A DNA stretch of 64,000 nt from Microvirga solisilvae (lineage in GTDB: Bacteria > Pseudomonadota > Alphaproteobacteria > Rhizobiales > Beijerinckiaceae). The stretch is taken from the NCBI RefSeq assembly GCF_022808595.1, contig NZ_JAKUCN010000001.1:310001-374000 (forward strand), read 5' to 3'. Below are positions 37,728 to 44,802 of the stretch, piece after piece. The notes beneath the pieces are model-generated. The model searched no databases. It was not told the origin of the DNA and worked only from the letters and a program-made list of their open reading frames with translations. The position numbers were made by a program, and so were the translations under genes. Within the stretch, counting starts at the first letter, position 1. The number at the start of each line of letters is the position of its first letter.

Positions 37728-38309
37728 TTATCGCTGGCCCAACTGCCGCACGTATTCGGACGCGAATTGCTCAGCGATCCGATCCGCATTCTTCGCGGAG
37801 GTCGTGTAGCGGATTTTCACGAAATTCTTTTTGGCCACCGTAACGAAGACGAAGGAATCCCGTGTCGTGTTCTTCTGCGTAATGCTCAGATGAGCCTTGG
37901 CATATGAAGCGGTATCCGCCTTGGTGACGACCTTTGCTTCTTGGTAGGTCCCGTTGGAGACGTGAGCCTTGATGTCGCTGAGAGCGGAATCTCGTTGCTC
38001 AGCCGCGAGCTGGCGGGGATCCTCCGATGCGAGGTCCTGTCCGAGATCGTAGATGTAAATGTCGGCCCAGCTCTCGCCTGGCATTTCATAGCGGACACTG
38101 AAGCCAAGGCCAGGGACGTTGTAATCCACCTTCTGGCCACGGGCCAGGCCAGCAATTTTGCTAGGGAAGGGGTATCCGTCGACCTGCGTTACCTGCGCCG
38201 GAATCGGGCTGCGTACCGGATCGGCCACAGCCTGGGATGTGAAGGCTGGGACTAGAATGAGACCGAGAGAGAAACTCCATGAGCCCAAAAGGCGCAAGAG
38301 ACGAGACAT
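37728..38309 (-). CDS. Secreted hypothetical protein
   Basis: A 193-residue exported protein; the signal peptide runs from MSRLLRLLGSWSFSLGLILV to about AVADP. The mature part has a mixed alpha/beta pattern (GFSVRYEMPGESWADIYIYD, then VFVTVAKKNFVKIRYTT) and ends in a helix EQFASEYVRQLGQR. The start at 38309 has ATGGGGG upstream; a longer reading from 38330 is possible. No family was recognised. The layout resembles that of the protein at 38551 (strand-rich core plus C-terminal helix), so the two may be distant paralogues. Confidence 0.7.
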   Translation of the reverse strand: MSRLLRLLGSWSFSLGLILVPAFTSQAVADPVRSPIPAQVTQVDGYPFPSKIAGLARGQKVDYNVPGLGFSVRYEMPGESWADIYIYDLGQDLASEDPRQLAAEQRDSALSDIKAHVSNGTYQEAKVVTKADTASYAKAHLSITQKNTTRDSFVFVTVAKKNFVKIRYTTSAKNADRIAEQFASEYVRQLGQR

Positions 38310-38388
38310 CGAAACCCCCATTTCCCGCACAGAGTAACGTAACTCCGCTGTGAGTGGGAGTCCCTGCCGTCTAATCCTTTAGAGCGCC

Positions 38389-38478
38389 TTAGCCGAGAAC
38401 GACGTAGGCGCTCGAGATGGCGGCCGGGGTCAGAACGGCGATTGCAGTGATCACGACGATTGCGATACGAGCCAGCAT
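38389..38478 (-). CDS. Predicted 29-residue membrane peptide
   Basis: A very short open frame encoding a hydrophobic peptide starting MLARIAIVVITAIAVLTPAA and ending SSAYVVLG. It has AAGGAGA eight bases upstream of the ATG, a strong ribosome-binding site. The whole peptide could span the membrane once or serve as a signal-like segment. It lies between two secreted-protein genes on the same strand. Support is only from the ribosome-binding site and the composition. Confidence 0.5.
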   Translation of the reverse strand: MLARIAIVVITAIAVLTPAAISSAYVVLG

Positions 38479-38550
38479 GGAATGTCTCCTTACCGTTGGT
38501 GAGGAGGTTATAGGTCCACGCTTCGACCGTGGCCGTGCGCTACCGCACCG

Positions 38551-39108
38551 CTACATATTCTTCAGGGCAAGGCCAGCCTGGATGGCGAAAGCCCGGGCTT
38601 CTTCCTCGGTCTTGGGACCAGCCGGAGCCTTGACCCGCACGCCGACGAGCCGGTCCTGGATCGCGGTGACGAAATAATGGAGGTCGTTCTTCTCGCCAGC
38701 ATATTCCGTGGTGATGTGAGCGGATGCGAGAAGGGGAACCGGAAGTTCGGGAGCCTTCGCGACGCTCTCCCGCACCAGCTTGGGATTCATGGCGGAATTG
38801 TTCTTCTCGTCCATGATCTCGATGAAAGCCTCGCGAGCCTTGGCCAGATCCTGTTCGCTCGCAGGCTGAGATGCCGTGCCGCTGGCGTAGATCATCACCA
38901 CAGCCTCGCTCTTCCCGCCGTCATACCCGACCACGAGAACCTGCTTGCCGCCCGGCCCTGGGATCTGCCATGCCGTGGAATAGCGCATGCCCATCAGACT
39001 GGACGGAACCTTCAGGCCATAGGTCGTCACCGTTTGTGCTGGAGCAGTCGTGGTGAGGGCAAACATGGCAAGGACGGCTAGGGCAAAGCGGCGTGCGGCA
39101 AGGATCAT
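38551..39108 (-). CDS. Secreted hypothetical protein
   Basis: A 185-residue exported protein with signal peptide MILAARRFALAVLAMFALTT ending near APAQT. The mature domain contains GMRYSTAWQIPGPGGKQVLV, VVMIYASGT and a C-terminal helix EEEARAFAIQAGLALKNM. The ATG at 39108 is chosen because upstream in-frame codons would bury the signal peptide and overlap coaD. No known domain was recognised. It is divergent from coaD with an 86-bp gap. Confidence 0.7.
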   Translation of the reverse strand: MILAARRFALAVLAMFALTTTAPAQTVTTYGLKVPSSLMGMRYSTAWQIPGPGGKQVLVVGYDGGKSEAVVMIYASGTASQPASEQDLAKAREAFIEIMDEKNNSAMNPKLVRESVAKAPELPVPLLASAHITTEYAGEKNDLHYFVTAIQDRLVGVRVKAPAGPKTEEEARAFAIQAGLALKNM

Positions 39109-39194
39109 GACGGTATCCCCAGTCTGAAATGATGTAGCGCTTCCGTATAGCGAACCCATTGCGGGATCGATAGTCTCATTTATAACCTTGGCCC

Positions 39195-39695
39195 ATGACA
39201 CGAACCGCGCTCTATACCGGCAGCTTCGATCCCGTCACCAACGGCCATCTGGACGTTCTGCGTCAGGCGTGCAGCGTGGCCGACAGGATCGTCGTGGCGA
39301 TCGGGGTCCATTCCTCGAAGGCTCCGGTCTTCACCCCGGAGGAGCGGGCAGAGATGCTGCGCGCCGTATGCGGTCCCATGCTCAAGGCCAAAGGCGTGGA
39401 GCTGGAGGTCGTGACCTTCAACGATCTCGCGGTGGATGCAGCAAGGCGTCATGGGGCGAGCCTTATCGTCCGTGGCCTGCGGGACGGCACTGATTTCGAC
39501 TACGAGATCCAGATGTCGTCAATGAATGCCACCATGGCACCTGAAGTGCAGACCGTCTTCTTTGCGGCCTCGCCTCCGGTTCGCCCGATTACTGCCACGC
39601 TCGTCCGGCAGATCGCGAGCATGGGGGGCGACGTCTCGGCCTTCGTGCCGGGCCTTGTCGCCGAGCGCCTCCAGGCCCAATTCAAGCGGCCATAA
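39195..39695 (+). CDS. coaD: Pantetheine-phosphate adenylyltransferase
   Basis: CoaD makes dephospho-CoA from 4'-phosphopantetheine and ATP, the penultimate step of CoA synthesis. The 166-residue protein starts with the nucleotidyltransferase motif [14 protein letters not shown] (the catalytic T/HxGH site, His18). A conserved [13 protein letters not shown] segment follows, and the second ATP motif is in [10 protein letters not shown], slightly different from the usual ISSTLVRE. It heads the coaD-cyclophilin-queA-tgt stretch. Confidence 0.95.
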   Translation: MTRTALYTGSFDPVTNGHLDVLRQACSVADRIVVAIGVHSSKAPVFTPEERAEMLRAVCGPMLKAKGVELEVVTFNDLAVDAARRHGASLIVRGLRDGTDFDYEIQMSSMNATMAPEVQTVFFAASPPVRPITATLVRQIASMGGDVSAFVPGLVAERLQAQFKRP

Positions 39696-39725
39696 AGTTT
39701 CAATCCTCAAGGGAGAACCAAGACC

Positions 39726-40274
39726 ATGAAGCGTTTGCTCGCAGCCTCAGCGCTCGTGCTGGCCGGCCTCGTTCCGGCTTTTGCCCAGCAGGCCAATGAT
39801 CCGCAGAACACAGTCTTTCTCGACACCAAGGACGGCCGCGTCACCATCCGCCTGCGCCCGGACCTTGCCCCTAAGCATGTCGAGCAGATCAAGGCGCTGA
39901 CGAAGCAGGGCTTCTACAATGGCGTGGTCTTCCACCGGGTGATCGACGGCTTCATGGCTCAAACGGGCGATCCGACCGGCACCGGCACGGGCAAGTCCAG
40001 CCTGCCGAACGTCCCGGCCGAGTTCACACAGACCCAGTACAAGCGCGGCTCCGTCGGCATGGCTCGCTCGCAGAGCCCTGATTCCGCCAACAGCCAGTTC
40101 TTCATCTGCTACGATGGCTGCGGCCCGCTGACCGGCCAGTACACTCTCTTCGGCGAAGTGGTGTCCGGCATGGACGTGGTGGACAAGATCAAGAAGGGGA
40201 ATGCCGCTGCTAACGGCATGGTCTCGAACCCCGACAAGATCGTGAAGATGCAGCTCGCCGCCGACGCGAAGTGA
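39726..40274 (+). CDS. Exported cyclophilin-type peptidyl-prolyl isomerase
   Basis: A 182-residue PPIase with a signal peptide (MKRLLAASALVLAGLVPAFA), so it acts in the periplasm. The cyclophilin core shows FYNGVVFHRVIDGFMAQTGD, containing the catalytic Arg, and GMARSQSPDSANSQFFIC. A second cyclophilin without a signal peptide lies 560 bases downstream. The ATG follows AAGGGAG. It is probably co-transcribed with coaD. Confidence 0.93.
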   Translation: MKRLLAASALVLAGLVPAFAQQANDPQNTVFLDTKDGRVTIRLRPDLAPKHVEQIKALTKQGFYNGVVFHRVIDGFMAQTGDPTGTGTGKSSLPNVPAEFTQTQYKRGSVGMARSQSPDSANSQFFICYDGCGPLTGQYTLFGEVVSGMDVVDKIKKGNAAANGMVSNPDKIVKMQLAADAK

Positions 40275-40278
40275 TCCG

Positions 40279-40785
40279 ATGCCTGTGGGGCTCTCACGAA
40301 AGGCGCAGCGGATTCTCAGTATTCTTCTGCTTCTCGCGGCCGGCTCATCCCCGCTGGCCGCTCAAGGATTGTCACCCCTCGACGATTTTGATGAAGAGAG
40401 GCAATACGAGCCGCCGCCGAGCCTGCCTGAGAGCCTCAACGGCATCGTGCGCCCCCAGGAGGATGCTCCCGAGGTCAGGCGCATCGACAGGATCGGCGAT
40501 GTGTTTCGGGCCGTCCAAGCCTGCTGGCGGCCTCCGTCCGGGAGCGGCTATTCCGGTCAGGAACTGACGATCCGTCTGAGCTTCAAGCGCAGCGGCGAGG
40601 TCCTGGGGCAGCCCCGGATCACCTATTACAGGGCGGGCACTATCCCTGAACAGCGGGAGCCCTTCACGCGTTCCGTGCGGGACGCTTTCATGCGTTGCAC
40701 GCCGCTTCCATTCACGGAAGGCTTGGGAGGCGCCGTCGCCGGACGCCCCTTCGTCTTCCGTTTCGTCGATTCTCAGCCTATGTGA
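40279..40785 (+). CDS. Exported protein with TonB/TolA C-terminal-like domain
   Basis: A 168-residue protein with a hydrophobic N-terminal helix (RILSILLLLAAGSSPLAAQG) that may be a cleaved signal. The C-terminal 90 residues follow the TonB/TolA-C pattern: VQACWRPPSGSGY, LTIRLSFKRSGEVLGQPRI, then a helix with DAFMRCTPLPF, including the paired Cys residues. There is no long Pro-rich linker or energy-coupling helix, so it is not TonB itself. It is sandwiched between two cyclophilin genes. Confidence 0.72.
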   Translation: MPVGLSRKAQRILSILLLLAAGSSPLAAQGLSPLDDFDEERQYEPPPSLPESLNGIVRPQEDAPEVRRIDRIGDVFRAVQACWRPPSGSGYSGQELTIRLSFKRSGEVLGQPRITYYRAGTIPEQREPFTRSVRDAFMRCTPLPFTEGLGGAVAGRPFVFRFVDSQPM

Positions 40786-40834
40786 CTGGGCAGAGCAAGA
40801 AACATCACCGAACACGCCGCCTCAGGAGATAAAG

Positions 40835-41302
40835 ATGGCAGATCCGGAAAACACACTCATCCTGGAAACCACGAAGGGCCGCGTGGTCATCGAGCTGCGC
40901 CCCGACCTGGCTCCCGGCCATGTCGAGCGCATCAAGACCCTGGCTCGCAAGGGTTTCTATGATGGAATCGCGTTCCACCGGGTGATCGAGGGCTTCATGG
41001 CCCAGACCGGCTGCCCTCATGGCACCGGAACCGGCGGCTCCGACCTGCCGGACCTGAAGGCCGAGTTCAACGCCGAGCCCCATGTGCGCGGCACCGTCTC
41101 GATGGCCCGCACGAACTTCCCGCATTCCGCCAACTCGCAGTTCTTCATCTGCTTCGACGATGCCCGCTTCCTCGATAAGCAGTACACCGTGTGGGGCAAG
41201 GTGACGGAAGGCATGGAGAACGTGGACAAGATCAAGCGCGGCGAGCCTGTGAAGGATCCGGATCGTATCGTGTCCATGAAAGTCGCCGCCGACGTGGCTT
41301 AA
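40835..41302 (+). CDS. Cytoplasmic cyclophilin-type peptidyl-prolyl isomerase
   Basis: A 155-residue PPIase without signal peptide, the cytoplasmic counterpart (PpiB-like) of the gene at 39726. The core is GFYDGIAFHRVIEGFMAQTG with the catalytic Arg, then SMARTNFPHSANSQFFICFD and YTVWGKVTEGMENVDKI. A GGAG ribosome-binding site precedes the ATG. A strong terminator follows 27 bases after the stop. Confidence 0.94.
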   Translation: MADPENTLILETTKGRVVIELRPDLAPGHVERIKTLARKGFYDGIAFHRVIEGFMAQTGCPHGTGTGGSDLPDLKAEFNAEPHVRGTVSMARTNFPHSANSQFFICFDDARFLDKQYTVWGKVTEGMENVDKIKRGEPVKDPDRIVSMKVAADVA

Positions 41303-41328
41303 AGAGCGACAGCTTCGCTAAATCTCAG

Positions 41329-41358
41329 AACCTCCCGCCGTTGGCGGGAGGTTTTTTA
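41329..41358 (+). terminator. Rho-independent terminator after the second cyclophilin gene
   Basis: AACCTCCCGCC and GGCGGGAGGTT form a perfect 11-bp stem with a 3-base loop, followed by TTTTATT. It ends the coaD-to-cyclophilin transcript, and the convergent membrane protein gene begins just beyond. Confidence 0.94.
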
Positions 41359-41367
41359 TTGGAAGGA

Positions 41368-41826
41368 TCAGGCCTGAGCGGGCACCTGCGAAGCCTTCTT
41401 GGCAGCCAGCGCGCCACGTACGCCGTTGATGCTGAAGAGCAGGGCGAGGATCGCGATGACGATACCGCGACCGGGGGCAGATGCGAGCTTCATGCCGACT
41501 TCGAGGACGATCCAGGCGAGGCCGATGCAGGCGATGATGAGGTTCTGGCGCTTGTAGAGAAGCCAAGCCATCGTGCTCGCGACCACGATGGCCACGACAT
41601 TGAGGCCAAGAGCGATCGCGAAATCAGCCCCGTCCAAGACTCCCATCAGATCCCGGCCGTTCGACAGCATGACGCCGATGACGATGGCATAGGAGACGGC
41701 GATATAGGCTAGGGCGACGGCACCGGCCTTGATGGCTTCGCTTTGGCCCTTCTCGGTGGTCACATCGGGCCATAGGCCGCGGAGAGGATTCGGCTTTGCT
41801 TGTGATTTGTTGTCGGCGTTGTCCAT
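41368..41826 (-). CDS. Hypothetical four-helix membrane protein
   Basis: A 152-residue protein with a hydrophilic N-terminus (residues 1-32) and four predicted transmembrane helices between residues 33 and 140 (for example AVALAYIAVSYAIVIGVML and ALGLNVVAIVVASTMAWLL). The C-terminus is basic. AAAGGAG lies before the ATG. The palindrome TGAAAC-TAT-GTTTCA at 41849-41863 is just upstream. I do not recognise the family. Confidence 0.72.
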   Translation of the reverse strand: MDNADNKSQAKPNPLRGLWPDVTTEKGQSEAIKAGAVALAYIAVSYAIVIGVMLSNGRDLMGVLDGADFAIALGLNVVAIVVASTMAWLLYKRQNLIIACIGLAWIVLEVGMKLASAPGRGIVIAILALLFSINGVRGALAAKKASQVPAQA

Positions 41827-41848
41827 GAGAGGCTCCTTTGATTCTCTG

Positions 41849-41863
41849 TGAAACTATGTTTCA
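41849..41863. promoter_or_regulatory. Palindrome upstream of the membrane protein gene
   Basis: TGAAAC-TAT-GTTTCA is a perfect 6+3+6 inverted repeat, 22 bases upstream of the ATG at 41826 on the minus strand. It could be an operator near a promoter; no regulator can be named. Confidence 0.35.
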
Positions 41864-42006
41864 TGGCATTGAGGGCTCTCGGCAAGCAATCGCGAGGGGC
41901 AGAAGGCTATAACCGTCCGATCTCCGGTGGATAGCAGCCATTGACGGGTAGCGGTCTTCGGGCCGATAACCGGCGCCCCGAAACACGGTCCTCAGAAAAC
42001 GTCTCC

Positions 42007-43083
42007 ATGCGCGTCGACCTCTTCGATTTCGATCTGCCCGAGCAGAACATCGCGCTCCGTCCGGTGGAGCCGCGTGATTCCGCGCGCATGCTGATCGTTG
42101 AGGCGGAAAGCGGGTTCGAGGACAGCGTTGTTCGTGACCTGCCTGACCTGCTGCAGCCGGGCGATGTACTGGTGCTCAACGACACTAAGGTCATTCCATC
42201 CCGGCTCTATGGTCTGCGCGTGCGCGAGGAGACGGCAGCACGCGTCGAGATCATGCTGCACAAGCGCGAGGGGGCAGATCGCTGGCGCGCCTTTGCGCGT
42301 CCGGCGAAGAAGCTCAATGTGGGCGACCGCATCCGCTTCGGTGAGGAAGCCGAAAGCACGGCCTGCGAACTCGTACGTCTCGATGCGGAGGTGATCGAGA
42401 AGGGCGAGGGCGGCGATGTGGCGCTTCGCTTTTCCTTCTCCGGCCCATTTCTCGATGAAGCCATTGCCCGTCTCGGCGAACTTCCCTTGCCGCCTTACAT
42501 CGCTGGCAAGCGTGCAACGGACGAGAAAGACAGGACCGACTATCAGACGGTTTATGCCAAGGATGAAGGCGCGGTTGCTGCACCTACTGCCGGCCTGCAT
42601 TTTACCGACGAGCTTTTCCGTCGTCTCGATGAGCGTGGCATCACACGCCATTTCGTGACGCTGCATGTGGGCGCGGGCACGTTTCTTCCCGTGAAAGCTG
42701 ACGATACGGATGAGCACCGCATGCACGCGGAATGGGGCACGATCACCGAGGAGACCGCGCGGACGCTCAACGAGGCGCGAGAGCGGGGAGGGCGGATCGT
42801 GGCGGTCGGCACCACATCGCTGCGCCTGCTGGAGAGCGCCGCCCGCGACGACGGCACCATCGCGCCTTTCTCCGGCGACACTGCGATCTTCATCACGCCC
42901 GGCTACCGCTTCAAGGCGGTGGATGTGCTCATGACCAATTTCCACCTGCCGCGTTCGACGTTGTTCATGCTCGTTTCCGCCTTTGCTGGGCTGGAGCGCA
43001 TGCGCGCGGCTTATGCCCATGCCATCGAGACTGGCTATCGCTTCTATTCCTACGGCGATGCGAGTTTGCTCTTTCGGCGCTGA
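42007..43083 (+). CDS. queA: S-adenosylmethionine:tRNA ribosyltransferase-isomerase
   Basis: QueA transfers the ribosyl part of S-adenosylmethionine to preQ1 in tRNA, giving epoxyqueuosine. The 358-residue protein begins [20 protein letters not shown], the family signature, and includes [17 protein letters not shown] and [28 protein letters not shown] and the C-terminal [15 protein letters not shown] are also typical. A longer reading from 41941 is not supported. tgt follows 58 bases later. Confidence 0.96.
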   Translation: MRVDLFDFDLPEQNIALRPVEPRDSARMLIVEAESGFEDSVVRDLPDLLQPGDVLVLNDTKVIPSRLYGLRVREETAARVEIMLHKREGADRWRAFARPAKKLNVGDRIRFGEEAESTACELVRLDAEVIEKGEGGDVALRFSFSGPFLDEAIARLGELPLPPYIAGKRATDEKDRTDYQTVYAKDEGAVAAPTAGLHFTDELFRRLDERGITRHFVTLHVGAGTFLPVKADDTDEHRMHAEWGTITEETARTLNEARERGGRIVAVGTTSLRLLESAARDDGTIAPFSGDTAIFITPGYRFKAVDVLMTNFHLPRSTLFMLVSAFAGLERMRAAYAHAIETGYRFYSYGDASLLFRR

Positions 43084-43141
43084 GGCTCCATTTCAGTTCT
43101 TCATGCCCGCAAGGGCTTAAAGCCGATCCCAAGAGGACCGA

Positions 43142-44323
43142 ATGACCACCGATCAGTTCAGCTTCACCGTGACCAAGACCGACGGAACGGCGCGTACCGG
43201 CGAGATCCGGATGCCGCGCGGTGTCATCCGCACGCCGGCGTTCATGCCGGTGGGGACGGCAGCCACGGTGAAGGCCATGTATCCCGATCAGGTGAAGGCG
43301 CTCGGTGCCGATGTGGTGCTCGGCAACACCTATCATCTCATGCTGCGTCCTGGCGCGGAGCGGGTGGCACGCCTGGGCGGCCTGCACCAGTTCATGAACT
43401 GGCCCTATCCGATCCTCACCGATTCCGGTGGCTTCCAGGTCATGTCGCTCGCAGCCCTGCGCAAGGTTGACGAGTCCGGCGTCACGTTCCAATCGCATAT
43501 CGACGGCTCGAAGCATTTCATGTCGCCGGAACGCTCCATCGAGATCCAGGGGCTCCTCGGCTCCGACATTCAGATGCAACTCGATGAATGCGTGCGCTTG
43601 CCGTGCTCCGATGAAGAGGCTGAGCGCGCCATGCGCCTTTCCTTGCGTTGGGCGGAGCGCTGCCGCATTGCCTTCGGTGAGCAGCCAGGCAAGGCAATGT
43701 TCGGCATCGTGCAGGGCGGCGCGGTGGAACGCCTTCGCATCGAGAGCGCGCGGGAACTCGCGGCCATGGATTTGAAGGGCTATGCCATCGGCGGCCTTGC
43801 CGTAGGCGAGCCGCAGGAGGTGATGCTGCGCATGATCGAGACGGTCGAGCCGCACATGCCCAAGGAGAAGCCGCGCTACCTCATGGGTGTCGGTACGCCG
43901 GACGACATCGTGGAGGCGGTGCGCCGGGGCGTGGACATGTTCGACTGCGTGATGCCCACTCGCGCCGGACGTCACGGCCAGGTCTTCACCCGCCACGGCC
44001 GCATGAACCTGCGCAATGCCCGCTTCGCAGAGGATACGCGCCCTCTGGACGAAAGCTCGAAATGTACGGCCTCGAACACCTATAGCCGTGCCTATCTCCA
44101 TCATCTCGTTCGCTCGAACGAAATTCTCGGCATGATGCTGCTCACCTGGAACAACCTGGCCTATTACCAGGAACTGATGGCCGGCCTTCGCAAGGCCATC
44201 GCCGAGGGGCGCCTTGAGGATCATATCGGCGAGGTCAAGGAAGGCTGGGCCAGGGGTGAGCGGGACGGCAAGGCCGAGATCGGCCACCACGCCGACAACA
44301 TCGCCATGCCCGCCGAGGGCTGA
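43142..44323 (+). CDS. tgt: tRNA-guanine transglycosylase (zinc-site variant)
   Basis: Tgt exchanges guanine 34 of GUN-anticodon tRNAs for preQ1. The 393-residue protein has the catalytic Asp in [13 protein letters not shown] and the second conserved Asp in [14 protein letters not shown]. In the E. coli enzyme the zinc is bound by CxCxxC plus a His. Here the aligned segment before YSRAYLHHL reads SKCTASNT, keeping only one of the three Cys. The His in LHHL is retained. Activity may therefore depend on a different structural arrangement. It is paired with queA. Confidence 0.95.
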   Translation: MTTDQFSFTVTKTDGTARTGEIRMPRGVIRTPAFMPVGTAATVKAMYPDQVKALGADVVLGNTYHLMLRPGAERVARLGGLHQFMNWPYPILTDSGGFQVMSLAALRKVDESGVTFQSHIDGSKHFMSPERSIEIQGLLGSDIQMQLDECVRLPCSDEEAERAMRLSLRWAERCRIAFGEQPGKAMFGIVQGGAVERLRIESARELAAMDLKGYAIGGLAVGEPQEVMLRMIETVEPHMPKEKPRYLMGVGTPDDIVEAVRRGVDMFDCVMPTRAGRHGQVFTRHGRMNLRNARFAEDTRPLDESSKCTASNTYSRAYLHHLVRSNEILGMMLLTWNNLAYYQELMAGLRKAIAEGRLEDHIGEVKEGWARGERDGKAEIGHHADNIAMPAEG

Positions 44324-44451
44324 GGCTCGCTTCCTTCCCGATCCGTGGAAAACCCACGCCGTGAGGGCCCGAATTGAGGATTTCGGATCCGAAGCCGGGC
44401 TTTTCGATTGACCCACCGCCTAAGAGCCCCTATTTCGGGCTCACCTCTCGA

Positions 44452-44527
44452 GAGCGCGTAGCTCAGCCGGTAGAGCATCTGACTTTTAATCAGAGGGTCC
44501 TGGGTTCGAGTCCCAGCGCGCTCACCA
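44452..44527 (+). tRNA. tRNA-Lys (anticodon TTT)
   Basis: A 76-base tRNA with encoded CCA. The acceptor stem GAGCGCG/CGCGCTC is perfect, the D-arm is GCTCAGCCGGTAGAGC, and the anticodon stem TCTGA/TCAGA encloses the loop CTTTTAA, so the anticodon is TTT. The T-arm CTGGG-TTCGAGT-CCCAG is canonical. It decodes AAA and AAG. It stands alone 128 bases after tgt. Confidence 0.98.
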
Positions 44528-44802
44528 CCTCTTTCTCAAAGGGCCACCGGCATCTGTCCTTTGAGTTGCTTTTCCTGATCACATCCTCAGGCGCCTGACC
44601 AATCCGGGAAGGCAAATCGATAAGCCAGGACCGACGCAGGTCTTGGGCCCAATACTACTAAATCATCATGGATCTGAGCCTTTGGCCTTCCGCAAGGCCA
44701 TGTCACAGTCTTGCTCAGTTGCCTGTGCTTCAGGTTTTCTTTATCGCCGAAAGTTATCGTTGTTCAGTACAAGAACAATATTGCCTTTTTCTGCTTTCCA
44801 CC

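Noticed and set aside
40279..40785. Assignment as TonB
   Set aside because: There is no Pro-rich spanning linker, no ExbB/ExbD genes nearby, and only the C-terminal domain pattern fits.
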